NCBI RefSeq assembly: GCF_902148845.1
Contig: NC_043764.1
Span: forward strand, 25,399,594-25,463,593
Length of the DNA: 64,000 bases
From: Salarias fasciatus
Taxonomy: Eukaryota > Chordata > Actinopteri > Blenniiformes > Blenniidae
Reading direction: 5' to 3'
Below are positions 1 to 14,673 of this stretch, piece after piece; positions within the stretch are counted from its first letter, which is position 1; each line of letters begins with the position of its first letter. The notes beneath the pieces were generated by a model that saw only the letters and a list, made by a program, of their open reading frames with translations, had not been told where the DNA came from and searched no databases. Made by a program: the position numbers and the translations under genes.

Positions 1-262
1 CACAAGGTTCAGTGGAGGAAATAATCTATAAAATAACTGTTTCTTTAACTGTTAATGCGGCTTTATCCATTTTTGGTTGTGTTTTTATTCATAATCAGCA
101 GTTTGTGAGCTAAAGCTTTCAGAGGTCGTACTGAACAGTTTTATTAAAGATTTAACTAATGCTTCGTTGATTAGATTTTTATGTTTTTGGAAGCTAAAAT
201 GCAGCACTTCATTTGGATGAAGCCTGATGATTGATTAAATGATTTCCTGGACGTATACTCAC

Positions 263-4469
<4,207 letters not shown>

Positions 4470-5974
4470 GTTTCCAGAAGAAGCGGACCGACAGGTGGTC
4501 TCCACGAGCGGGAGGTTAGAAAGAACAGAGTACTGCTCCTCCACTGTCTGCTGCTCGGGGGAGGCACAAGCGAAGGCTCAGGCTTTATAGACTACTGTTC
4601 CTGCTCCTGCCCCCTCCCACTGACCCCCCACCCCTCCGCCACTCTCTCCACTAAATATACTCAGGCGACCCAGGAGCCACCTGTAGTAGACAGACAAGGA
4701 AACTCAATGGAGACAGAGCTGTCAGAACAACTTCCTATACTGCAGAAAAATACCACAAATCATTTAAAGTGAAGCATTCTGAAGGATCTCACCAGAATCA
4801 GCAGAAACTTTAGAAGTGAGATGAAAAGACATTAGTTTGAGACAGGATGAAATCTGTTTTTCACTCCACAAATCCACATTGTGGCACAGTTACTTTAAAC
4901 AATATGGTAACAAACTGGCGCATAGCAGTTCACCCTGATCCAAACACTGAAACCGGTGACGACTGAAACAGAAACTTGAAATTCCCAACAGACTGCAGCA
5001 GCAGAGACAAGAGATTATGAGCACAAAGTGAGTGTGGATGGAGATCTACCCACAGGCCGCGCGGTGCGCATGAATGTACCAGAGGGGCGTAAAATGTGCA
5101 ATAAAAGGCGCATCTTGGGCTTGACAATGTCCATAAATGAGCTCAAAATATTGAAACAAAACTGTAAAAAAAAAAAAATCCTAAAAAAAAAAATACACAC
5201 GGAATTATCAGGAATATGAAATAATACAGGTGCAAAAATGGTTAAAAAGAAACATTTACAAAAGAAAAATTGGCCTTGCCTGTCTGATATCTGACTCTTT
5301 AACGTTGACATAAAACAAACATAAAAATAATGAGTAGATTTGAATCCATTTTTGTTTGATTTTGGCTGTTTTCACAGGTGAATGAAAGTAAATTCAGTCC
5401 TGTGATGGCGCCAAAAAATTAATTAATTTATTTGCTGGGTGCAGACACCACACAGATATTCAACCAAAGCAAAAGATGAAAGTTTTGGTGGTCCACCTGA
5501 ACACGCCACTGAATGTAAACCAACACAATTTTGTCATTGACAAGAATAAATGAGTCCCATTCAAAATAAACACACGGCAGGGTTTCATTTCGGCCTCATA
5601 CACAAAGACACCAAAACTCATGTTGCTAAAACCTCCACTGAAAGAAAAAGATTTGGTTCAGTAGCTCTTATGATAAATTAATAAACATCACAGAGATAAA
5701 AAAAAAAAAAAAGGGAGTCGCAATTACCAAAGTGCCAAATTGGTAATAATCATAGACTTACCATTAGATGTCATACTTAAACGATACGTCGGTTGTTGTG
5801 ACAGAAAGCACAAGAAAAAGTTTGGGTTATATCCCCTTCAAATCTACTTTATTTCGAATATGGGTAGGTTATAACAAAATGCACCATTTATAATATTGAA
5901 ATATATTATTTCCCCACCAGGAAAAAAAAGCGCTCTCATTACCAGGAAGCGGCAAGTTCAAAGGAGCCGCTCCT

Positions 5975-5996
5975 ATTGGCTGACTCAGACCACGTG
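5975..5996. promoter_or_regulatory. Candidate regulatory cluster: CCAAT (inverted), AP-1 site, E-box
   Basis: Within 22 bases lie ATTGG (inverted CCAAT, 5975-5979), TGACTCA (AP-1, 5981-5987) and CACGTG (palindromic E-box, 5991-5996). It sits about 1.5 kb upstream of the first pfkm coding exon. A distal promoter with a non-coding first exon is possible but not shown by the sequence. Confidence 0.35.
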
Positions 5997-6617
5997 GGCT
6001 TTTTAGTAACTAAAGTAAATGAATAAACAAATTTTACAGATGAATTTATTAATTAACTAAACAACAAATTCCAGTATTCAGTCAAAATATAAATCTAAAT
6101 AAAACTTTTTTTTAATATATTAGGGGAGTTTATATCTATGGCTATGGCTATCCCAGGTACTTCGCCGCCTGCAATGAACACTCAGGCAGTGGAAAAGTGG
6201 AAAAGTTTCATATCAATCTTGTTACCATTTACCCAGCAGAGGGAATCTGGCACAGTCTCAGGCCGGGTTCCTGAGCAAGACCTATACAAAAAAAACTCCT
6301 CCACGGTGGAGAGCCACAACAGTAACTGGCCCTTGTAGTAAAGGTTAACTATGACTTTGTGGGTGAAAAGCAGATAAGTAATTTCCCCAAGGAAATCAGT
6401 AAAGTGACTTCTCAATTAAAAGTACCTGCTGTTCCTGGAACGTCCACTAGGGGTCTCAGTGTTTCCAGTAAGGGTGGAAGTGAAAATGTAATGAGGGACT
6501 CCCAGATTTCAAAGAGATCATTGATGAAGAGCTGTGAAATACAAGTATCAAAGCTAAACTATGGGGTGAGTTTGTGGAAACATGCATGCTAAAGGCGATT
6601 TAAAAAACAATATACAC

Positions 6618-6690
6618 AAGTGTATGTTTTTGGACCGTGGGAGGAAACAAACAGGGAGAACATGCAAACTGCATAGAAAAGTCAACTGGA
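6618..6690 (-). repeat. Degenerate teleost SINE body fragment
   Basis: GGACCGTGGGAGGAAAC followed by GGGAGAACATGCAAACTGCA is recognisable as the reverse of the conserved body of a widespread fish tRNA-headed SINE (V-SINE-like, from memory). The segment is short and lacks the tRNA head. Confidence 0.5.
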
Positions 6691-6893
6691 CACAAATCAG
6701 GGATAATGTAACTGGGAGGTGAGAGTAATAACCAGGACACTGCTGTATAGTTCCTCTCTGTCAAGAATTTATAACTTTTCATAAAGTACAAAATGATTCC
6801 TTGACAAATATTGAATATCTGATTTAATTTGAAGGAAATAAAAAGCTGACAGACAACACACACACAGCTCAGCAGTGATATAAAATATACACA

Positions 6894-6899
6894 TTTATT
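6894..6899 (-). terminator. Candidate troap poly(A) signal
   Basis: TTTATT on the plus strand gives AATAAA on the troap strand, about 350 bases past the troap stop codon. I see no nearer canonical hexamer on that strand. Confidence 0.5.
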
Positions 6900-7246
6900 A
6901 GAAATTCTGTACACTAAAAACATTTAATACACAATACTGTTAGAAACAGAAAGAAATACTGACAGAAAAGAGAAAAGTTCATTAGTGTCACGAAGCGCAG
7001 TGGGTGGTTGAGACAGGACAGTCGATTGGTAGAAATCTCTGCAAAACAAAAGAAAAACAAAAGGCGGGTAAAGTGGCTGTATGAGTGTGCACACACAAAA
7101 CGATTCAGTCTATGTTGTGATGTTTAAATCTGAGTTCTCCTTATGTTCTAATCAACTTCACAGCCAATAAAACTTCTCAAAAGCAGCATCAGAAGTTTTC
7201 AGATGGATGTTGAGTCATCTGCAGGTAAAGGAACCTGGCTGTGTGT

Positions 7247-10200
7247 TCACAATTCAGAAAAATTATCCACCGATTTGCACAAAGAAGTTTTGGAAACTCG
7301 ACTCACAGTGGACTCCTCGAAGAGGAAGGCAGAGGCCAGCGGGTTTCCACAGCGAGGCCGGGGCGGCAGGAACCTGGAGCAGGCGGGGACCGGCTGGGAG
7401 GTGTACGTCGAGACCTCGTGGTCCATGCGGGCCTCCTCCAGCAGTGGGAAACGGCGCCGCAGCATCTCCGCAGGAGGAGCCAGGGAGCAGGTCTTCTGAC
7501 CTGGAAGCTCTGGAGAGAGGCGGTTCAAAGGTCACAGTTCTGCTGAATTAAAGAGTACGGCGAGAGAGGGAGCCGCCGCCGTACCTGTCCGAGGACGCTC
7601 AGGCGGGTTGACCTGGTCCTCGACGGGGGGGACTCTGTACAGCTTCGTTCCCGATGAGAAGAAGATGACAGACTCTCTCCCCGGTGCCTGAATGAAAACC
7701 TGCGAGCTCGGCGGCTCCACGCCGCTGGATGTCGTGACGGTTTCTCCCTTCTCCTCACAGGGGACGTCACTCTAGGAGGGGTGCAGGAGGAAACATCCAT
7801 TTTAAAACAGGAACACAGAGCTTTCATCAGCGTGGATCCTGTCGGGATGTTCTCCCACGTCTCACTTCTGATGCTTGAGCCGGGTCTTTGTGGGTCGCCT
7901 CGTCGCTCTGCTCGTCCTCCCGATCGTCAAATAACCTCTGGATGACCTGCAGGCAAATGACACAGCTGGATTACAACCCCGGCTCGAGGCGGGAACATGA
8001 AAACCAGATGGAAGTTGGTTTAAATAAGTTATTTTTCACGCTTCTGAAAAAATATTGAAAAAGTGCTGCAAAAAAGAAAAGAAAACAACATAATAAAGTT
8101 GAGCAGTTTACAGGAAACACAAAAACCAACTAAAGGAAAGCGAAGCAGACACAATTACCAACAAATAACAAATGTGAGTGAAAGATCTAGTCTGAGTAGT
8201 GTACAGAGTTGAATTTTCACGTTCTTATTTTTGTGTTTATTGATGTTGACATGAACCCTGAAGTAAAGCCAGGTCCCGGGGTTCGTTTTATTGGGCCCAC
8301 TGGGACTTCACAGTGAGATGCTCCATTAAAAATATTTCAGAAATCCCAAATTTGGAGTCAATGCAAAATTACTAATAAAAACTAATGTACTCCAGGAGTG
8401 TCCAATACACTGATCGAGATCAGCCTGAAGATCTCAGTAGCAGTGCGGGTAGATTGTGGATGTTGTTTCAAGTCTAACTTTCAAATAACCTCTTAAAAAC
8501 TTAAGTCCATTTTTTTTTACTTGGAGCAAGTCTCTATACTTTGTCATTTCATACTTTGCACTTTCTATGCAAAAAAAAAAGATTACTCCTCATTAACCAA
8601 TAGTAAAATACTTAATTCTCACATATTTTAAAAATTTGGATTAGATAAACAAAAAAAAAGTTTGCAGCACTCAAACTGCTCTGAGTAAACACAGCATCAC
8701 AGTGGAAGAAGAGGCCGAGCTTTCAGCCATCAGGCTCCTCTCAGGTGGAACCAGCTGGGAAAGCTTTCAGTTAGAGCTGCTTCAGGCCACCCAGGACTGT
8801 TTTATAATGCCTTAAAAAAATCGAATAGTATTCAATTATTAAAAATGTGTTTTGTTCTTACCTCTTCTTGCGGCTGCAGTTTGCTTTTGCAGCGTCTGCT
8901 TCCCGGAGTGTAGTAAGGTGACTTTGGGCCCATCAGATGAAATTTCTGCAAACAACCAGGGCATAAAGCAGTGACTACACTCCACAGGGACTCTGACTGA
9001 ACGTTGTCACCGTGCACGTGTTCCCACCAGAGCAGACAGGGGGTGCTGCCTGGAGTTGGGCACTCTCTGTGGGTGCCAGGGATTTTGTGGAGTCTCCTTT
9101 ACTGCTCCAGCTGAGGAGGGAAAAAAGCAACAATAAAACACCGGCATGAGGATGAAGTGATAAGGATGCATTAAAGGAATATAAGATAAGAACAGACCTG
9201 CCAGTCCACCCATCGACTCTGCAGGAGTCTTTTTAACTGGGACTCTCTGAGGCTGAAACAGCAACAATTACACTGAGTTTGTGCTTTTTGTAAAGCTTTA
9301 TCAAAAAGAGAATCCTGAAGAATCCTGTGTTCTCACTGTGCAGATGGAAGTGCCTCTGCCCGGCAGACAGGTGGAGTTTCGAGGTGTCATTCCCGCTGGC
9401 CCCCCGGCCTTCACCCCCTCATTCAGGAGGATGCTCTGCAGAGCAGCGGGGTCCGGGGAGAACTGTACCGACTTCGGGGGCCCTGAGAGGAAACATCGGG
9501 TTCACTGAGTGTAATTGGAGAACTTGACAATTTCCTCCAATGGCGATGACATAAAATCTCAAATATGACCAAGTTCCTCCTATTTTATGACATTAAACTG
9601 TAAATGTAACACCAATGTTTCGATATAATCATTCTGTGGTTGCAGGAAAAGATGCCGGTCTCACGCTCACCTCTCGTGGTTCCAGCTTTATGGTGGCTCT
9701 TCATGATTGAAACCCGCTGGGGCTGAAAATGACAGGATTATCACGTTTACTTCACACAAATCGAACATCAATCATTGGGCAAAGCTAAAAGAACTGGGTT
9801 AAAAAATATAAAACTATCCGACGCTCTCACCAGAGAGTGGAATGGTTTCGACTGCGGTGTTGCAGAGGTCTGGCCCGAGACGCTCACTCCCTCGTTCTGA
9901 AGGATACTCAGAAGAGCTTTGTGATCACAACGGAAGTAGTTGGCCTTTTCTGAAATACACAACAAATGCAGCAGACTGAAAGTCTTGAAAACAAATGAGT
10001 CAGAGGAGGGGTTAGGGTCAGGGGTGTCACAGTGCGAGGAGAGAAATCACTTTGTGTTTGATTCAAAATTCTAGACAGGCGGATTTCATCTCCAAGCCAC
10101 AAAACAAACGGAGGCGACACACTGACCTTCCAGAGGATCAGGCTGCGCAGGCTGGGAGTTTTTTGAAGGATTGTGGAGACTCAGCTGGTTGAAGTCGCTC

Positions 10201-11538
10201 ACACACACTTCAGCACTGGTGGCAGATGCTCCTTTGTGATGGACGATGGGTTTCGGGTCACAAGCCTTCAAAGTGCTGCAGCTGCCAGACCGTCCAGACA
10301 GGTGATGTGTGGCGTCTGCGCCTTTGCTCTGAGCCGGTTTGGTCTTTGACGTGTTTGTCGTAGTTTGATCAACGGTGTGTGATTTTAAATCATTTAATCG
10401 TCCTTCAGTAGCCGCTCTTGAACCTCTGTGCTTAGAGAAGTTGAAGGGCACAGGCCGGGTGCACGGCTTCTTTGTCTTGGTTTTTCCCTGCAGAAAGGCC
10501 GCAGTGCTGAAAATCCGTTTCACGTTCCGACACTGAATGAATCGAAAGGTGAGGAGACGCACTTACAGCCAGAGGTTTTTCTTCCCAGGCGCAGTGGACC
10601 TGACTGAAGTTGGACGGAGTCTGCAGGCGAAGGGACTTTGCGAGCACCGGAAGTCTGCTCCCCCCGGGTCGCACAGGCACCTTCTGATTGGGTTTGGAGT
10701 CTCCTGGATTTTTGTTCTCTCCGTCTTTTTGGGAATGTCGAGGTGATGATAGGAGTTTTGCTGACTTCTGGCTTGCTGGCTTTTTATTTTGGTCATTCTT
10801 CATTCTATATGTGAAACAAGGCAAACACAGCTTAAGAAAAGAAAATATTGATGGATTTTTTTTTTCCAAAACTTGATTTAGCTGCTTAAAATATAGCCAC
10901 AATGGTTTAAGGCTCAAGTGTCGAAATTGTAAGGGGAAAAAAAAAAAACTAAAAATGAAGGTTGACAGATGAAACTAATTATATTATGATGTGATCATTC
11001 TCATGTCTTTTGGAAATGCCAGAAAATAAGTTTTTTTTTTTTTGTTTGGAACATGTAAATAAATAATTAAGGGTTAACTCTCATGAGCTGTTTCAATCTG
11101 TATTCTTGTAAAATCCCTGAAGGAATTGTCCAACACAATGAAAAGTATCTGATAAAAATTCTGTTAGTCGCGAGCGAAAAAGCAATCATGAGAAACTGGG
11201 GTCAGGAAACACCACCGACAAATGATCGGTGCCTAAAGATAGTGGAAGACATCTTCTTATTGGAAAAGGTAAAACACAAAAGCAGAGAAAATGAACTGTA
11301 TAAAAGACTGAAAAGGAAAACTGGTTTCGGGACAACAAGCAATATTTCAGGCTGTAGTAATATGAAAGTACTTCTCAAGTGGCTTTGGTTTGTCTTAAAA
11401 TTTGCAAATGAAAATTATTTTTCTAATAATTATTCAGGTGGTAAAAAAGTACCTTATAGTCCCAAACATTCCTCACCTTTGAAGATCACGCTGGATTTTG
11501 TTTTGACTTTGTTGACGAAGGACTGGAGAGGAGTCCAT
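7247..11538 (-). CDS. troap: Trophinin-associated protein (tastin)
   Basis: Tastin is known as a proline-rich, cell-cycle regulated protein linked to trophinin adhesion and to microtubules and the spindle. Twelve exons keep frame and give 576 aa: 11538-11477, 10804-10567, 10487-10127, 9949-9831, 9722-9671, 9482-9337, 9252-9198, 9110-9028, 8945-8862, 7946-7866, 7771-7585 and 7509-7247. The best support is the C-terminus: EEARMDHEVSTYTSQPVP followed by CGNPLASAFLFEE parallels the human EARLDDECAFYTSR...NPVATLLEWQD ending, and VIQRLFDD parallels VAVRLFDQ. Inside are two diverged copies of a SIL-NEGV motif (about 233-242 and 292-301) and three PQRV motifs (261, 327, 358). The human protein is longer (about 780 aa). 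The start MDSSPVLRQQ is the first in-frame ATG of an exon whose phase fits exon 2. Confidence 0.85.
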
Positions 11539-12067
11539 GATGATGATGTTGATAGTGACGGGAGGATGTGACTTAGCAAACGCCTGAAAAAAAACAACTG
11601 GAAGAAAAAATCATCAGGTGGATGAAAAACAAAGAGAAGAGAGACAAAATCCAGAGAAATCTCCCACAGATGCTTTATAGACACAAAAAACACGTTTAAA
11701 AAAAATCTGGATGGTGAAAACACAAACGATGAGAGAGAGTAAGAAGAGACAGTAAAACAGTCGAATCGTCCGAGCACGGAGTCGATAACAGCTCCAGATA
11801 CAGAGCTGCAGAGCTACACTTCTACATTCACAGCCTTTTCTCTTAGCTCATGCTACACGGGAGTCGAAGAACCAACCGTGACGCGTCGTAAACTCCCTGA
11901 ACGTGTCGCGATTTCCTCTGAGGATTCACTGTGATTTCTGAGACAGTTAAACGGTGATATTTGGGCTTTTCCAGGCGTTATGCTCCAGGTTTAAAGCTCC
12001 CGGACTCCCGTCCTCACACTGTGCTGCGAACTTCCTGAATGTCGGTTTGTAAAAAGCGCTACTTACA

Positions 12068-12140
12068 ATTGGTCGAACGAAGAAGCGTGTCAACCAATGA
12101 GGGCGCTCTTATTTGTTTCGGGCCCAGCCTGTTAGCCAAT
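12068..12140. promoter_or_regulatory. Candidate troap promoter with three CCAAT boxes
   Basis: An inverted CCAAT (ATTGG, 12068-12072) and two direct CCAAT boxes (12094-12098 and 12136-12140) lie 530-600 bases upstream of the proposed troap start codon. Spaced NF-Y boxes are typical of G2/M genes. I did not find a convincing CHR element (TTTGAA type) beside them, and the transcription start is unknown. Confidence 0.4.
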
Positions 12141-14639
12141 GAGCGGCCGACTTTTGTAAACATTTCCATGGAAACGGAACGAAAGTTGTTGTGTCACGTG
12201 ACTGTTTTTTGCCGCGGCTTTCTCCAGCCTGAGTGTGGATTGAATAAAGAGTGAAAGATTAGCAAAATAATTTACAACCAATAGATTCTGAAAAAAAAAA
12301 TGCATTTAAAAAGATAATAGAAATAATTTATATATTTTGCGCAATCTTGGTGATGATAGATAATGTACCAGAGATTGTTATTATTACACAGAATAAATTA
12401 ATAATATACTCTGCTCACAAGACAGCACTTAACTTTGAAAATGCATAGTGAAAAATTATCGAAAGTGATGTTACTTCCAGCTGGTGTTACTGCAGCGCCT
12501 GCTGTGTAGTACTTTGATTTTGATTTGGCATTGATTGACTGATTGAATGAATTATATTTTTTCACCACTGAGTTGTCAGTTGTTTTTACTAACAAGTCAC
12601 AAAAAAAGTTCACTCAACCAAGGGTTTTCAAAGTTTAGCCAACTCCCTTTAGGACTCTGCATGGAATTAAACAATTAACTATACAGTATTGGAAAATGAT
12701 GACATTTCTAAATATTTTCTTAACTAGACATATGTGTGTCATCATACATTACATCTCTTGCAAAATGTCATTAAAAATCGCATTTATTTAACTATTCCAT
12801 GACAAAACTTTGTCTAAATGGGAATTAAACCATTAAACCAACTTGAAGACACATAATCACAGTGAAAATTGGAGTGTTGAAATTTCAGGGTTAAACCCCC
12901 CCTAGGCTTCAGCCCAGGCAAACCAGAATGTTAGACCCCTGGGTTTTCCCTGGGCCCCTGGGTTTGTAATCATTTTAGATTAAATTGCTCCAGTTGTTGA
13001 CTATCAAATGACTATTACTGTCATTTTTTTGTATGCCTTATCAAAATGCTGGTCCAGGTCTGTCACCACCAACAGCATGAGTGTGTGAAGGTCGATGTTG
13101 TTGATGGACAGTTTGATTTCATATAGTTCCATGAAACAAGTTTGTTTTTCAAATTGGGACTGAAGAGAGAATGAATTTTGGGGATTTTATCCAAGTCTGT
13201 TTAAATCCTACAGTGGTGGATTATATGAAATAATCTGTGAAGTAAGATCAGCGCTGGCCTAAAAGTGCACTACGATGTATCTTATCTTTTCCAGTCATCG
13301 AGAGATTTTGCCTGCCACCTGATGCAAAAGAAGAGTACAAAGATTAACAGGAACAGAAGCTGATGAAGACATTTTCAGTGACCTTGTCAGCCAACGGTTT
13401 TCTCAAGTAGTGGTGAGAAATGTAAAGGGCTCAGTGACATGAGGCACTCCAATGTCAAATGGTGTAACCTGTATTTTTTTCTCAAATCCTTCAGTCTACA
13501 GAATAATATGGAGTTTAATGTGGAATTAAAGTAATTCACTTTTGCAATAGAACAACAAGGCAAAACCCCCAACTGCATCAGCTTTTCTACACAGAACAAA
13601 GTTGTTGTTTTTCCTTCTAGTTTGTGGTTACTCCTTGTCCTCTAATCTGAGTGGTGTAACTCAAGCTTCAATTGAAGTTCATCAACTGTACTTCTATTTG
13701 AAGAACTCCGACAAAATGTTCATGAAAATTCTCTTAGTGTTAATTTAACCCAGTTTAGTCAGTTAAGAAGGAACTCTATCTCAGTGTTACTGATAAATCA
13801 CTGTGTTAATGTAACCCTGTGGAGTGTGGTGCTATGCAAACCCTGAAAAAGTGTTAAAATTAACTCTGTGGGTGTGGGAGTTCAAGATAAAAACTAACTT
13901 CCTCTTTTTGTTGTGCTCAGGAGCAACAACACAGTTCAAATTCAAATTTGTTTTTTGAAACACATAAACAAATTGCAATAAATCATTACAACAATGTGTT
14001 TGTGAAGCTTCTCCAACCAGTTTCATATTTTCCTTTTTTAACATAAATACATCAATCATTTGATCAGAGAATAAAATAAATGAACAAAAAGGGTCGGACA
14101 TTGTGTTAATGCTATTTTAATGAATACTGCAAATATGGGACCTGTCCCATTAAACAGCACAGGTATTTATGACATTGAGCTTTGTATTATGTATGTATCC
14201 TTTGATTCACCATGCCTTGAGACACACTAAGAGACACAGAATGAAGTGATTAAAGTGTTAAGAAAATAGGGACGTATATAAATCAGGGAGCAATAATATA
14301 ATTAAGCAAATTCAAGACAAATCTTTTGTGAATTAAAGTTTAATTGATTTTAAACTGGAAAGTCTGAGTTTTGTGAATGAAGAATTTTGTGAAACAATTT
14401 TGTATGGAGTAAAATAAAATCAATCAAACAGTGAAATGCAGCCTCCCTGGTAGATTTCAGGAAACATAAGGTTTAGGGGTCTCTGCAGGGTCCCATCATG
14501 TGTGCAGTGTGTCCAGCAGGGGTCGCTGCTCTGCTGCAGGGCCTGTCCTCCTGACAGCAGCCTGGCCGTGGGTGTCTGCCTGTCACCCGGAGGCCCCGTG
14601 TCACAGCGCAGGGGAGAGAAGAGGAGGAAACCAGAACAC

Positions 14640-14663
14640 TGCTGCTGCTGCTGCTGCTGCTGC
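14640..14663 (+). repeat. CTG trinucleotide repeat in the def6 5' leader
   Basis: About eight CTG units ending ten bases before the def6 start codon. It is most likely transcribed as part of the 5' UTR. Confidence 0.9.
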
Positions 14664-14673
14664 CACCGCAGAC

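Larger units (their letters stand above)
4545..7246. other. Intergenic region between pfkm and troap
   Basis: No gene that I can support. Both flanking genes read leftward, so this holds the pfkm 5' flank and the troap 3' UTR. It contains A-rich runs near 5166-5200 and 5700-5712, a cluster of factor-binding motifs at 5975-5996, a repeat fragment near 6620-6690 and a poly(A) signal for troap at 6894-6899. Short open frames around 6138-6592 resemble nothing I know. Confidence 0.6.
11539..14673. other. Intergenic region between the divergent troap and def6 genes
   Basis: Holds the troap 5' flank, then AT-rich DNA without a recognisable gene. Near 13725-13870 there are recurring AGTGTTAA and TTAACxCTGT words of the kind seen in fish repeat arrays, too diverged to delimit. 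The def6 5' UTR occupies the right end. Confidence 0.5.

Noticed and set aside
4470-4544. N-terminal extension of pfkm from the upstream ATG
   Set aside because: In frame, but it makes the protein longer than usual for the family; kept only as an alternative start.
10432-10917. Single 161-codon minus-strand gene
   Set aside because: It is troap exon 10804-10567 read into both introns; splice sites on both sides fit the larger gene.
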